This document shows positions 14,676-21,757 of a stretch of DNA of 40,579 bases, piece by piece. The notes beneath the pieces were generated by a model. The model saw nothing but the letters and a program-made list of their open reading frames with translations. It had not been told where the DNA came from and ran no database searches. The DNA is from Candidatus Levyibacteriota bacterium (GTDB lineage: Bacteria; Patescibacteriota; Microgenomatia; Levybacterales; UBA12049). The DNA is taken from NCBI GenBank assembly GCA_016204425.1, contig JACQKR010000036.1, positions 1 to 40,579 on the forward strand, written 5' to 3'. A program made the translations under genes and the position numbers. Position 1 is the stretch's first letter, and each line of letters opens with the position of its first letter.

Positions 14676-16051
14676 GGAAGCGTCCGACGTTTCTTTTTAT
14701 TTTCATTCTTTTTATATCACTTATTGCATTCCTTATTAATAGTCCAAAGGAAATCCACCTTCCTGAGAAGATACTACTTCCAGGAACACAAACAGCAATT
14801 TCTCTTCCGAAGAAAATTCAACTTGTTGACACGCAGAGCTTGTTGCGTTTTATCCGTGTAGAACGGAATCTTTCGTTTCGAAAAGGTCTTGACCTTGAGG
14901 GAGGAACGAGTATTACCTTACGAGCAGATATGAGATCTGTCCCAAACGATCAACGTAAAAATGCACTCGAATCGGCAAAAACAGTCATTGAGCGACGAGT
15001 GAATTTTTTCGGGGTTTCAGAGCCTGTTGTGCAAACAGCTGCCGGAAACAATGACTACCGTGTTATTGCTGAAATTCCGGGTGTCACCGACGTGAACCAG
15101 GCAGTAAGCCTCATTGGTACGACAGCGAAGCTGACATTCTGGGAAGAAGGGGCAACAGGAGCAGCAGAGCTAGCACCACCAGACCAAATTCCTCTCAATA
15201 GCCAGGTATTTCTTGGTCAAAATCCCAAGAAGACCGATCTCTCGGGTGCCGATCTTCGGCAGTCAACGGTTACATTTGATCCGAACAGTGGGCAGCCTGT
15301 TGTCCAGCTTGCATTCACAGGAGAAGGTGCGAAGAAGTTTGCTGCTATCACGAAAAGAAATGTTGGAAAACGGTTAGGATTCTCTCTGGATAACATTATG
15401 GTAGATGCCCCTGTTGTGCAAAACCCAATCCTCGATGGAAACGCGATTATTTCAGGTTCGTTTACAACGGAACAGGCAAAAGCTCTTCAGCTGCAGTTGA
15501 ATGCCGGCGCATTACCTGTTTCACTGAGCGTTCTTGAGCAGCGGGCAATCGGCGCAACACTTGGAAGTACCTCTGTTCAGAAAAGCCTTATTGCCGGCGC
15601 AATAGGATTTGTTGTTATCGTAATATTTATGATAATACTCTATGGAAGGCTAGGAGTTATTGCGAGTCTGGCACTTATTGTCTATACCCTTATTACTTTG
15701 GCGTTTTTTCGACTTATTCCGGTGACGCTGACTCTTGCCGGTATTGCCGGGTTTATTCTTTCCATAGGTATTGCGGTTGATGCAAATATTCTCATCTTTG
15801 AGCGGATGCGTGAAGAGTTGCGAAAAGGGAAATCGGATGAACAGGCGTTAGCCTTGGGGTTTACAAGGGCATGGTCATCTATTCGGGACTCGAATATAGC
15901 AAGTCTTATCACGAGTGGAATTTTGTACTATTTCGGAACAGGTATGGTTCGGGGATTCGCATTGACCTTGGCTATAGGGGTTCTCGTATCTATGTTTTCA
16001 GCGATTCTTGTCACACGGACTTTCTTACGAATGGTCTATAACACGCGATAA
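14672..16051 (+). CDS. secD: Protein translocase accessory subunit SecD
   Basis: SecD of the SecDF complex uses the proton gradient to help SecYEG export proteins. The 459 residues contain an N-terminal transmembrane helix (about 4-21), the motif GLDLEGGTSITLR that opens the periplasmic P1 region, a shortened periplasmic head with a direct VERRVNFFGVSEPVVQ segment, and five C-terminal helices after about residue 300, with GIAVDANILIFERMREEL, the conserved RND-type core. It is shorter than E. coli SecD (615), as in many Gram-positive-like bacteria. secF follows after 2 nt. Confidence 0.96.
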   Translation: MRKRPTFLFIFILFISLIAFLINSPKEIHLPEKILLPGTQTAISLPKKIQLVDTQSLLRFIRVERNLSFRKGLDLEGGTSITLRADMRSVPNDQRKNALESAKTVIERRVNFFGVSEPVVQTAAGNNDYRVIAEIPGVTDVNQAVSLIGTTAKLTFWEEGATGAAELAPPDQIPLNSQVFLGQNPKKTDLSGADLRQSTVTFDPNSGQPVVQLAFTGEGAKKFAAITKRNVGKRLGFSLDNIMVDAPVVQNPILDGNAIISGSFTTEQAKALQLQLNAGALPVSLSVLEQRAIGATLGSTSVQKSLIAGAIGFVVIVIFMIILYGRLGVIASLALIVYTLITLAFFRLIPVTLTLAGIAGFILSIGIAVDANILIFERMREELRKGKSDEQALALGFTRAWSSIRDSNIASLITSGILYYFGTGMVRGFALTLAIGVLVSMFSAILVTRTFLRMVYNTR

Positions 16052-16053
16052 CT

Positions 16054-16956
16054 ATGCTTACAATTATTAAACATAAAAATATCTATTTTCTCATTTCGCT
16101 TCTGGTAATCATTCCCGGCCTTATATCACTTTTTCTCTATGGCCTGAGGCTGTCAATTGATTTTACGGGTGGTACCCGACTGACGTTGTCGTTTCCAAAG
16201 AATGTTACGGAAAAAGAAATAAATACCATTCGATCTGTTTTTACCGAGGAAAAAATCCATATCGCTACGTTGCAGCCTGCAAAGAATAGTGTCGTTGTTC
16301 GAACTCCCCCGCTGAACGAAAAACAGAACAGACAATTGTTAACAAAACTCGATCAACAGCTTGATACCTTCCGACAGGAGCAATTTGAAACAGTCGGTCC
16401 GACAATAGGGAGAGAGACGACGTTAAACGCGTTAAAAACCCTTGTTCTTGCTTCACTTCTCATAGTTTTCTATATCGCATTATCTTTTCGTAAAGTGCCT
16501 AAGCCCGCGTCAAGTCTACGATTTGGCGTATGCGCTATTATCGCGTTGATACATGATGTTTTAGTCGTTATAGGGATATTTTCTCTTCTTGGACACTTTT
16601 TTGGCGTTGAGGCGGATAGTTTGTTCGTTACTGCGCTCCTTACTGTTATCGGTTTTTCAGTGCATGATACGATTGTCGTATTCGATAGAATAAGAGAAAA
16701 TTTACTCAGAACAGGTGGGTCGACGCTTGCACAAGTCGTGAATGACTCAATATTACAGACATTAAGTCGATCCTTAAACACTTCTTTAACAGCACTACTT
16801 GTTTTATTTACCCTCTTACTCTTTGGAGGGGAGACGATTCGGTGGTTTGTTGTCGCACTTTTGATTGGTATAGCAAGTGGTACGTTCTCATCCATATTTA
16901 ACGCCGCACCACTTCTGGTTGTTTGGCATGAATTGGATCAGAAAAGAAAGAAATAA
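16054..16956 (+). CDS. secF: Protein translocase accessory subunit SecF
   Basis: This partner of SecD has 300 residues. The opening motif LSIDFTGGTRLTL (about 32-44) follows the first transmembrane helix (about 10-28). The conserved VGPTIGRETTLNALK lies before helix 2, and GFSVHDTIVVFDRIREN in the C-terminal core contains the SecF consensus VxDTIVxFDRIRE. Six transmembrane helices are predicted in total. It is directly downstream of secD, as is usual. Confidence 0.96.
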   Translation: MLTIIKHKNIYFLISLLVIIPGLISLFLYGLRLSIDFTGGTRLTLSFPKNVTEKEINTIRSVFTEEKIHIATLQPAKNSVVVRTPPLNEKQNRQLLTKLDQQLDTFRQEQFETVGPTIGRETTLNALKTLVLASLLIVFYIALSFRKVPKPASSLRFGVCAIIALIHDVLVVIGIFSLLGHFFGVEADSLFVTALLTVIGFSVHDTIVVFDRIRENLLRTGGSTLAQVVNDSILQTLSRSLNTSLTALLVLFTLLLFGGETIRWFVVALLIGIASGTFSSIFNAAPLLVVWHELDQKRKK

Positions 16957-16959
16957 TCA

Positions 16960-16988
16960 TTGTGCATTAAGAGGTAATACGCTAGAAT
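16960..16988 (+). promoter_or_regulatory. Promoter of cysS
   Basis: TTGTGC (16960-16965), a 17-nt spacer and TAGAAT (16983-16988). The predicted +1 at 16995 leaves a 3-nt leader before the ATG at 16998; no Shine-Dalgarno is present. Confidence 0.6.
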
Positions 16989-16997
16989 TTTTACTTC

Positions 16998-18212
16998 ATG
17001 TTACTTTATAATTCTCAAACGCGGAAAAAAGAATTGTTTGTCCCACTGGATAAAAAAACGGTAAAGATATATGTCTGTGGCATTACCCCGTATGACACAA
17101 CGCATCTCGGACACGCATTTACCTATACGATATTTGATGTATTTCTCCGGTATGTAGCCTATAAGGGTTTCGATGTTCAGTACGTACAAAATGTTACCGA
17201 TATCGATGATGATATTCTCAAGAAAGCGAAAGAAGTTGGAAGAGATTGGAGAGAGCTTGGTGATTACTGGACCAATCGATTTCTTTCCGACATGCGGTCG
17301 TTGAACATCCTGCCACCCACGCATTATGTCAAGGCGACAGGATCAATTGGGAAAATTATTGAGATTACAAAAGGGCTCATTACGAAAGAGTTTGCATATG
17401 AGAACGACGGCAACGTCTATTTCGATTATAAAAAATTTAAGTCATATGGAGCATTGAGTAAGTTGACCGAGAAACAGATGCTTCTTATTGCAAGAGAGCG
17501 CGGGGGAAATCCGGATGATACTTTAAGAAAACATCCGCTTGATTTTCTTCTCTGGCAAAAATCCAAAAAAGATGAGCCGTTCTGGGAGAGTCCATGGGGC
17601 CTGCCTGCCGCCCGCCTGCCGGCAGGGCAGGGCAGGCAGGGAAAAGGTCGTCCCGGCTGGCATATCGAGTGTTCAGCGATGATTCATCAATATCTCGGCG
17701 AGCAAATAGACATCCATGGTGGAGGAAGAGACCTTATCTTCCCGCATCATGAAAGCGAAATTGCACAGTCTGAAAGTTACACGGGTAAGCGTCCGTTTGT
17801 CGGATATTGGATGCATATTGCAATGCTTTTGCATGAGGGTGAAAAGATGTCAAAGTCCCTTGGAAATCTGGTTATGGTAAAAGATTTATTGAAAAAGTAC
17901 TCAGCAAATGCGATCAGATGGATGTTTTTAACACATCACTATCGGGTACCGTGGGAATTTCATGAGGAAGAAATAAAGGAAGCAGAGAAAAATATTGTTG
18001 CAATAAAAACAGCATTAGAAGTAAAAACAAACGAAGGACGAAAGAATCTCTATTGCATAAAAAAGTTTGAATTTTTCATGGAGGATGACATCAATGCTCC
18101 TGATGCATTACACGTTCTTAGGAAAATAGCGAAAAGGATTACTGAGGATAATGAAGTTCATTTGCAAAAATCTCTTCGGGGGCTCGTTGAAATTTTGGGA
18201 TTTCAATTTTAA
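16998..18212 (+). CDS. cysS: Cysteinyl-tRNA synthetase with a 14-residue repeat insertion
   Basis: This class I synthetase has 404 residues. The HIGH-type motif is in VCGITPYDTTHLGHA, the signature GITPYDxTHLGHA being closer to mycothiol ligase MshC than to E. coli CysS (CGPTVYDxxHIGN). KMSKS is intact (GEKMSKSLGN). Zinc ligands are C in YVCG, C in HIECSAM and the histidines of FPHHESE. The C-terminal anticodon-binding part is short. Residues encoded by 17600-17641 (LPAARLPAGQGRQG) interrupt the otherwise contiguous WESPWG/KGRPGWHIEC; they come from a 42-bp palindromic element also present in cca. It probably charges tRNA-Cys, since a mycothiol pathway is unlikely here. Confidence 0.9.
   Translation: MLLYNSQTRKKELFVPLDKKTVKIYVCGITPYDTTHLGHAFTYTIFDVFLRYVAYKGFDVQYVQNVTDIDDDILKKAKEVGRDWRELGDYWTNRFLSDMRSLNILPPTHYVKATGSIGKIIEITKGLITKEFAYENDGNVYFDYKKFKSYGALSKLTEKQMLLIARERGGNPDDTLRKHPLDFLLWQKSKKDEPFWESPWGLPAARLPAGQGRQGKGRPGWHIECSAMIHQYLGEQIDIHGGGRDLIFPHHESEIAQSESYTGKRPFVGYWMHIAMLLHEGEKMSKSLGNLVMVKDLLKKYSANAIRWMFLTHHYRVPWEFHEEEIKEAEKNIVAIKTALEVKTNEGRKNLYCIKKFEFFMEDDINAPDALHVLRKIAKRITEDNEVHLQKSLRGLVEILGFQF
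17600..17641. repeat. 42-bp GC palindromic element inside cysS
   Basis: The element starts CCTGCCTGCCGCCCGCCTGC and ends GGGCAGGGCAGGCAGGG. It is identical over all 42 nt to 24261-24302 in cca and similar to 22777-22818. Its length is a multiple of three, so it adds 14 codons without a frameshift. The centre GCCTGCCGGCAGGGC folds into a hairpin. Confidence 0.92.
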
Positions 18213-18257
18213 AAATACAAAAGCACTTCATTTACTATTGCCTGTTCTTGGTTTTGT

Positions 18258-18287
18258 TTGACGAAAAGCCTTATAGTGTGCTAAACT
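18258..18287 (+). promoter_or_regulatory. Promoter of the DGR target gene
   Basis: TTGACG (18258-18263), an 18-nt spacer and TAAACT (18282-18287). The predicted +1 at 18294 is 3 nt before the ATG at 18297. A similar string, TATAGTGT followed by CCTGA, precedes the gene at 20017. Confidence 0.6.
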
Positions 18288-18296
18288 CCTGAACTA

Positions 18297-19213
18297 ATGG
18301 AAAGAGTAGTAGCAAGAATAGCAAAAGATCCTCGCAACCAAGATCCAGTTCAGCAATTTGCTGTTGAAAGCGCATTGCGAATGCTTTTTGATGCAGGTGT
18401 TGTAGATCCAGGTGCAGACGCAATTATTGCTGCTTTATCACGCAAGCTCGAATAGAAGCTTCTGAACGACCACGAGAAGCAGTACTGCCTTCAGCAGACC
18501 AGTTAGTCCATTCTGAGAGAGAAGCACTTGGAGCATTTTTCGGAAAAGACATTGCTGTTCCAGAGCCTCCTAGTGGTTTACTCACTACTCTTGAGAGATT
18601 AGGTGAGCTCAATATTGCTGGCTTTGATCCTCACTATCTTCCCAAGCAATCCTTAAAAGAACGAGATAAATTGCCGGGTTGGAAAGTAAAACCAGAGCAT
18701 TGGTTCTGGGAACAAATAAAAGATGGAAATCTCCCTCAAGATGCAGCAACGCTTAAAGAGGGCTGGTACCTCGTTGATAGGAGAGGAAAGCCAAATTACC
18801 AAGATGATAAGCAAATGTATGAGGATGATTACCTTGCTCCGTTCATGGAGAATCTTAGAGAAACAGGTAGAGTTCAAAAATACCGTTTTGTTCCTGATAA
18901 TTCTCGCTTTGGTGCCTCAGCAGATGAGATTGAACAGGTTATACTTCCAGAGTTGGCTAGTATTTTGGGATCCGAAGGCATTGTAAGAAGTAAAAGAGAA
19001 ATTGAATTCAACGTCTTAGGGAATATGCACTATCCAGAATGGGGAGAAACAAATACATGGGAATGGTACGCAGATAAATTCGAGGACGATAGCCGTCTCA
19101 TCGGTGGTCACTCTGGCGGTGGTGGTCTGGCGCATGTCAGCTACGATTGGTCTGACAACCGGCATGACGGGGTCGGTTTTGCTCCTCTGGTAGAATTTCC
19201 CTCAGAAGCTTGA
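18297..19213 (+). pseudogene. DGR target (variable) protein gene, frameshifted
   Basis: Frame one encodes 52 residues from MERVVARIAK and stops at 18453-18455. The coding continues in the -1 frame from about 18440 (ARIEASERPREAVLPSADQL) to a TGA at 19213, roughly 305 residues in total. The junction reads naturally if one base is missing near 18440-18455; no slippery heptamer is visible. The C-terminal half contains WKVKPEHWFWEQIKDG, EGWYLVDRRGKP, RFVPDNSRFGASADEIEQV, FNVLGNMHYPEWGETNTWEW and ends in the variable repeat (DDSRLIGGHSGGGGLAH... WSDNRHDGVGFAPLV). The WSDNR...GF ending suggests a C-type-lectin fold, the usual DGR scaffold. The only canonical start in the second frame is TTG at 18671. 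It could be a true pseudogene, an assembly error or two proteins. Confidence 0.8.
19078..19193 (+). repeat. DGR variable repeat (VR)
   Basis: This 116-bp segment at the 3' end of the target gene aligns without gaps to 19534-19649 (offset 456). There are 14 mismatches. Twelve fall where the template has A (at 19092, 19109, 19116, 19118, 19119, 19140, 19145, 19163, 19170, 19172, 19182, 19190; nine A-to-G and three A-to-C), and two do not (19133 G-to-C, 19171 T-to-G). By my count the template has 29 A out of 116, so the bias to adenine is extreme. The changed codons replace Asn/Asp with Ser, His, Gly, Asp or Ala. Confidence 0.93.
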
Positions 19214-19533
19214 TACCTTGGTTGCTTTTCTCCTGGCATATCCTTGGAATTTGATGCTTGAAAACTTGGATAAATTTTCCTACACTTTTCTTGATGAGGT
19301 TCATGCATTCTCTAGCTACGGCTTAGAATCGCCGCATCTTTTATTGGGTACAGATTTCCGAGTTTTTATCTCCGCTGCGGAGATAAAAAGAGTACTTCTC
19401 CAATAAAACAGAGAGGGAAGAGAACTACGTGCCTTAAGCTTAGTGCTCGTATGTAGAGAGCAGAATAAAATACAGGAAAGATAGTTGTTAACAGAACCTA
19501 AATTTCCAGTGATGCAAGAAGGCTTAGGCATTT
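19214..19533 (+). other. Spacer between DGR target gene and template repeat
   Basis: This 320-nt gap holds no gene I can support. Short frames exist (for example 19218-19406) but they run through the palindrome and look non-coding. No reverse-transcriptase motif (such as YxDD) is seen in any frame. It contains a 27-bp perfect palindrome at 19363-19389 and A/T-rich sequence before the template repeat; a promoter for the template RNA should lie here, but none is convincing. Confidence 0.5.
19363..19389. repeat. Perfect 13-bp palindrome between VR and TR
   Basis: TTTTTATCTCCGC, one T, then GCGGAGATAAAAA. It lies 170 bp downstream of the variable repeat and 145 bp upstream of the template repeat. 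It could be a terminator for the target gene (stem followed by A/T) or a DGR-type hairpin; the known phage DGR hairpin sits much closer to its VR. Confidence 0.7.
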
Positions 19534-19649
19534 ATTCGAGGACGATAACCGTCTCATCGGTGGTAACTCTGACAATGGTGGTCTGGCGGATGTCAACTAC
19601 AATTGGTCTGACAACCGGAATGACGATATCGGTTTTGATCCTCTGATAG
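19534..19649 (+). repeat. DGR template repeat (TR)
   Basis: This is the 116-bp template copy, on the same strand as the target gene. It reads DDNRLIGGNSDNGGLADVNYNWSDNRNDDIGF in translation, with Asn (AAC/AAT) at most variable positions, as DGR templates do because AAY codons give the widest diversity without stops. It does not form part of a gene and ends 4 nt from the stop codon of the convergent Avd-like gene. Confidence 0.92.
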
Positions 19650-19653
19650 TCTC

Positions 19654-19941
19654 TCACATCTTTAGTGTTTTTATCCAGCCACCAAGCATTTTGCCGATCT
19701 CTAAAAGTTGCTCAACGAGTTGCTGGTACTTTTTATTGTCAAGGCATTTTGTTTCGAAAGCGAGTCTGAGTAGTATTTTGAGAAGATCAAGCTTTATGCT
19801 TACTTTTTGTAAGACAGGGAGCTTTTGTTCACGTGGAAGATACCCCGCTAGGATGATATTTTCAAAAATTTCTAGACTAACTTGATCTATTTTTTGACCG
19901 AGCGTGTATCTTTTGCCTTTTGGAAAAAGAGAAAGGAGCAT
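19654..19941 (-). CDS. DGR accessory protein, Avd-like four-helix bundle
   Basis: This 95-residue all-helical protein has basic-hydrophobic heptads: KRYTLGQKIDQVSLEIFENI, then REQKLPVLQKVSIKLDLLKI, LLRLAFETKCLDNKKYQQLV and EQLLEIGKMLGGWIKTLK. The segments LGQKID...SLEIFE, KLDLLKILLRLA and LDNKKYQ...IGKMLGGW are those of the Avd/23S-intervening-sequence-type four-helix bundle family. In DGRs, Avd is a basic pentamer that binds the reverse transcriptase and the template RNA. Location 4 nt from the template repeat supports the call. It is on the opposite strand from the template, an unusual order. A TAGATA box near 19951-19956 suggests a short leader. Confidence 0.85.
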   Translation of the reverse strand: MLLSLFPKGKRYTLGQKIDQVSLEIFENIILAGYLPREQKLPVLQKVSIKLDLLKILLRLAFETKCLDNKKYQQLVEQLLEIGKMLGGWIKTLKM

Positions 19942-20016
19942 TTTATACGGTATCTAGGCAACCAGGACATTTGTTTGACAGAGCAGCAAAAGTATAGTGT
20001 ATGAATACCTGAAGAT

Positions 20017-20430
20017 ATGGCAGTGCAGGAAACTCGTCCGGGTGGTCACAAGGATATTACGATGCTTTCACGGGCAGCTCTCTTGAAGGAGACATCTGAC
20101 TCAGGACTTGAGCCTGAAGAAAAAGCTCACAACAGATTTCTTCATGACCTAGCGACCAATAATAATGTTGTTGGAGTCGCGTATCTCCCGCAAGGGACAC
20201 AAGGAAGGGGTTCTCGGCTTGGCGTTCTCCTAAGAGAAGTTGGCGTTGGTGAGGGAAAAGAAGCGGTTCCACCTCCTGTTGCTGTTGGGAAATTAACGAA
20301 AAGTTTAAAAAGAAGAAGTCCTCCAGTCTCATATATCATCGTTGGTAACCATTCAGTAGAGGATATTGTCGCACAACAGAGTGCTGGAGCAATTAACGGT
20401 ACGCAGCCAAGAGTTATCCTGTTTTCGTAA
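20017..20430 (+). CDS. Hypothetical protein next to the DGR
   Basis: I do not recognise this 137-residue protein. It is hydrophilic, without a signal or transmembrane segment, has a Gly-rich stretch (about 63-90) with a Pro run, and a short hydrophobic strand SYIIVGNH followed by SVEDIVAQQSAGAI. Its upstream region has TTGACA at 19975-19980 and TATGAA near 20000, and shares TATAGTGT...CCTGA with the promoter of the DGR target gene, so the two may be co-regulated. It faces avd divergently and its last 17 nt overlap the convergent yqeY gene. A role in the DGR is possible but not shown. Confidence 0.6.
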   Translation: MAVQETRPGGHKDITMLSRAALLKETSDSGLEPEEKAHNRFLHDLATNNNVVGVAYLPQGTQGRGSRLGVLLREVGVGEGKEAVPPPVAVGKLTKSLKRRSPPVSYIIVGNHSVEDIVAQQSAGAINGTQPRVILFS

Positions 20431-20872
20431 GTGATTCTTTTACAAGCTTACTCACGAGATTTCCATCCGCTTTCCCTTTTACCTTCGGCATCAGGTTTCC
20501 CATGACCTTGCCGATGTCTTGCATAGAAGCTGCGCCTGTTTGCTGGATTGCTTCTGAAACAAGTTGCTTAATTTCTTCCTCACCCATTTGTTCAGGGAGA
20601 TACGATTCAAGTATTTTGAGCTCAACTGTCTCTTTTTCAACCAAATCCTGCCTGCCTGCTGATTGAAATTGTTCAATTGAGTCTTTTCGCTGCTTTGCTT
20701 CTTTTTGTATGACTGCCAACGTATCTTCATCGGTAGCTGTGTATCCGGCGCCACCTTTTTGGATTTCATAATAATTGATTGCAGAAAGAAGCATACGAAG
20801 CGTTGACGTCGAAACGACGTCTTTTGCAAGCATCGATTTTTTTAACTCATCCTGAAGTTGCTGTTTTGTCAT
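20414..20872 (-). CDS. GatB/YqeY domain protein
   Basis: This 152-residue protein of the YqeY family is related to the tail domain of GatB/GatE amidotransferases. The N-terminal helical part (LQDELKKSMLAKDVVSTSTLRMLLSAI) and the C-terminal domain (YLPEQMGEEEIKQLVSEAI, GKVMGNLMPKVKGKADG) are complete. The family is widespread, with a proposed but unproven role around tRNA-dependent amidation. The ATG at 20872 is preferred: TATAAT at 20884-20879 puts +1 on the A of the ATG. A longer start at 20908 would be encoded by a repeat. Convergent with the hypothetical gene at 20017. Confidence 0.9.
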   Translation of the reverse strand: MTKQQLQDELKKSMLAKDVVSTSTLRMLLSAINYYEIQKGGAGYTATDEDTLAVIQKEAKQRKDSIEQFQSAGRQDLVEKETVELKILESYLPEQMGEEEIKQLVSEAIQQTGAASMQDIGKVMGNLMPKVKGKADGNLVSKLVKESLTKTG

Positions 20873-20882
20873 AGCAGTATTA

Positions 20883-20929
20883 TATACCACTCCGCCCCGC
20901 CCCGCCAAGCGGGGCTTCGTTGGGTATTA
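20883..20929. repeat. Dispersed hairpin element, copy 2
   Basis: A near-copy of 4775-4816 (TATACCACTCCGCCCCG... CGGGGCTTCGTTGGGTATTA) with a longer loop. As after copy 1, a GAGGAG ribosome site and ATG follow (GAGGAGTATACATG, 20952-20965), but here the frame ends after three codons, so the repeated unit seems to have brought an orphan start signal. It overlaps the predicted -10 region of yqeY. Confidence 0.7.
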
Positions 20930-20971
20930 TAATTATTTATATTTTGAAAACAGAGGAGTATACATGAAACA

Positions 20972-21757
20972 CTAATAGACATTCACTAATCCACGTTGCA
21001 GTACTTTCTTAAAACTTTTCCAGAGGAATATCAGTGCCAGTGTCAGATAAACGAGATTCAAAAGCAAACTGATTACCAACTTCATCGGATCAAGTACGCC
21101 TTGAAACAACACTTCTCTTGCTCCTTCAAAAATGTAGCTTGTCGGAAGACAACGGGCAATAAATTGTGCCCATCCAGGTAAAATATCAACCGGATAGTAA
21201 ATCGCAGAGAATGGTGCGAAAGCCCACGCCGTGGTCCACGCAAGTGTTTGTACTTTTGTGCCGTAACGCAGAATAATTCCTGCAATGGTGAATCCTAATG
21301 CCCAACCGCTCATGATAAGTAGAATCATAAACGGGATCATGAGAAAGCCAAAGGTAAAAATATGCGTTTGAAAGAGGACAAATGCCACAATCATTGCAAC
21401 AATAGTACTCATAAGTCCTTTCACAAGGCTCAATATCAGGAGTGCGCTTACCCACTCTGAAAATTTCAATGGCGACACAAAAAGATTTATAAGATTCTTA
21501 TCCCACATCTCCGAGAGAAGACTAATTGATAATTCATATTCTGCCCTCCAGGCAAAGATCCAGAAAATAATTCCTGAAATAATTGCGATCACAAAAAGCG
21601 TAGGATCTGGAGAGAATTGTTTAAAGTATGAGATAGTCAACCCCCACATAACAAGGTCAATAACCGGCCAATAGAAGACCTCGCTGAGGCGGTCCCAGCT
21701 ATGTCGAAGATCGAACAAGTACCGTAAAATAATTCCTTTTATTCTATGTAGTTTCAT
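20972..21757 (-). CDS. ABC-2 type transporter permease
   Basis: This 261-residue integral membrane protein has six predicted hydrophobic segments (about 26-46, 52-72, 103-130, 138-165, 172-192 and 225-250). It has the ABC-2 export-permease pattern (WAFAPFSAIYYPVDILPGWAQFIARCLPTSYIFEGAREVL, which matches the conserved segment before the last helix). It forms an exporter with the ATPase just upstream (4-nt ATGA overlap). The substrate is unknown; such pairs export polysaccharides, lipids or drugs. Confidence 0.9.
   Translation of the reverse strand: MKLHRIKGIILRYLFDLRHSWDRLSEVFYWPVIDLVMWGLTISYFKQFSPDPTLFVIAIISGIIFWIFAWRAEYELSISLLSEMWDKNLINLFVSPLKFSEWVSALLILSLVKGLMSTIVAMIVAFVLFQTHIFTFGFLMIPFMILLIMSGWALGFTIAGIILRYGTKVQTLAWTTAWAFAPFSAIYYPVDILPGWAQFIARCLPTSYIFEGAREVLFQGVLDPMKLVISLLLNLVYLTLALIFLWKSFKKVLQRGLVNVY

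Noticed and set aside
19218..19406. 62-codon frame between VR and TR as a possible gene or RT remnant
   Set aside because: No reverse transcriptase motif, no ribosome site, and it runs through a palindrome that stays open on both strands.
20648..20660. CCTGCCTGCCTGC in yqeY as another insertion of the GC palindromic element
   Set aside because: It is only a 13-nt partial match, and the encoded AGRQDLVEKE fits the normal family sequence, so no insertion is needed.
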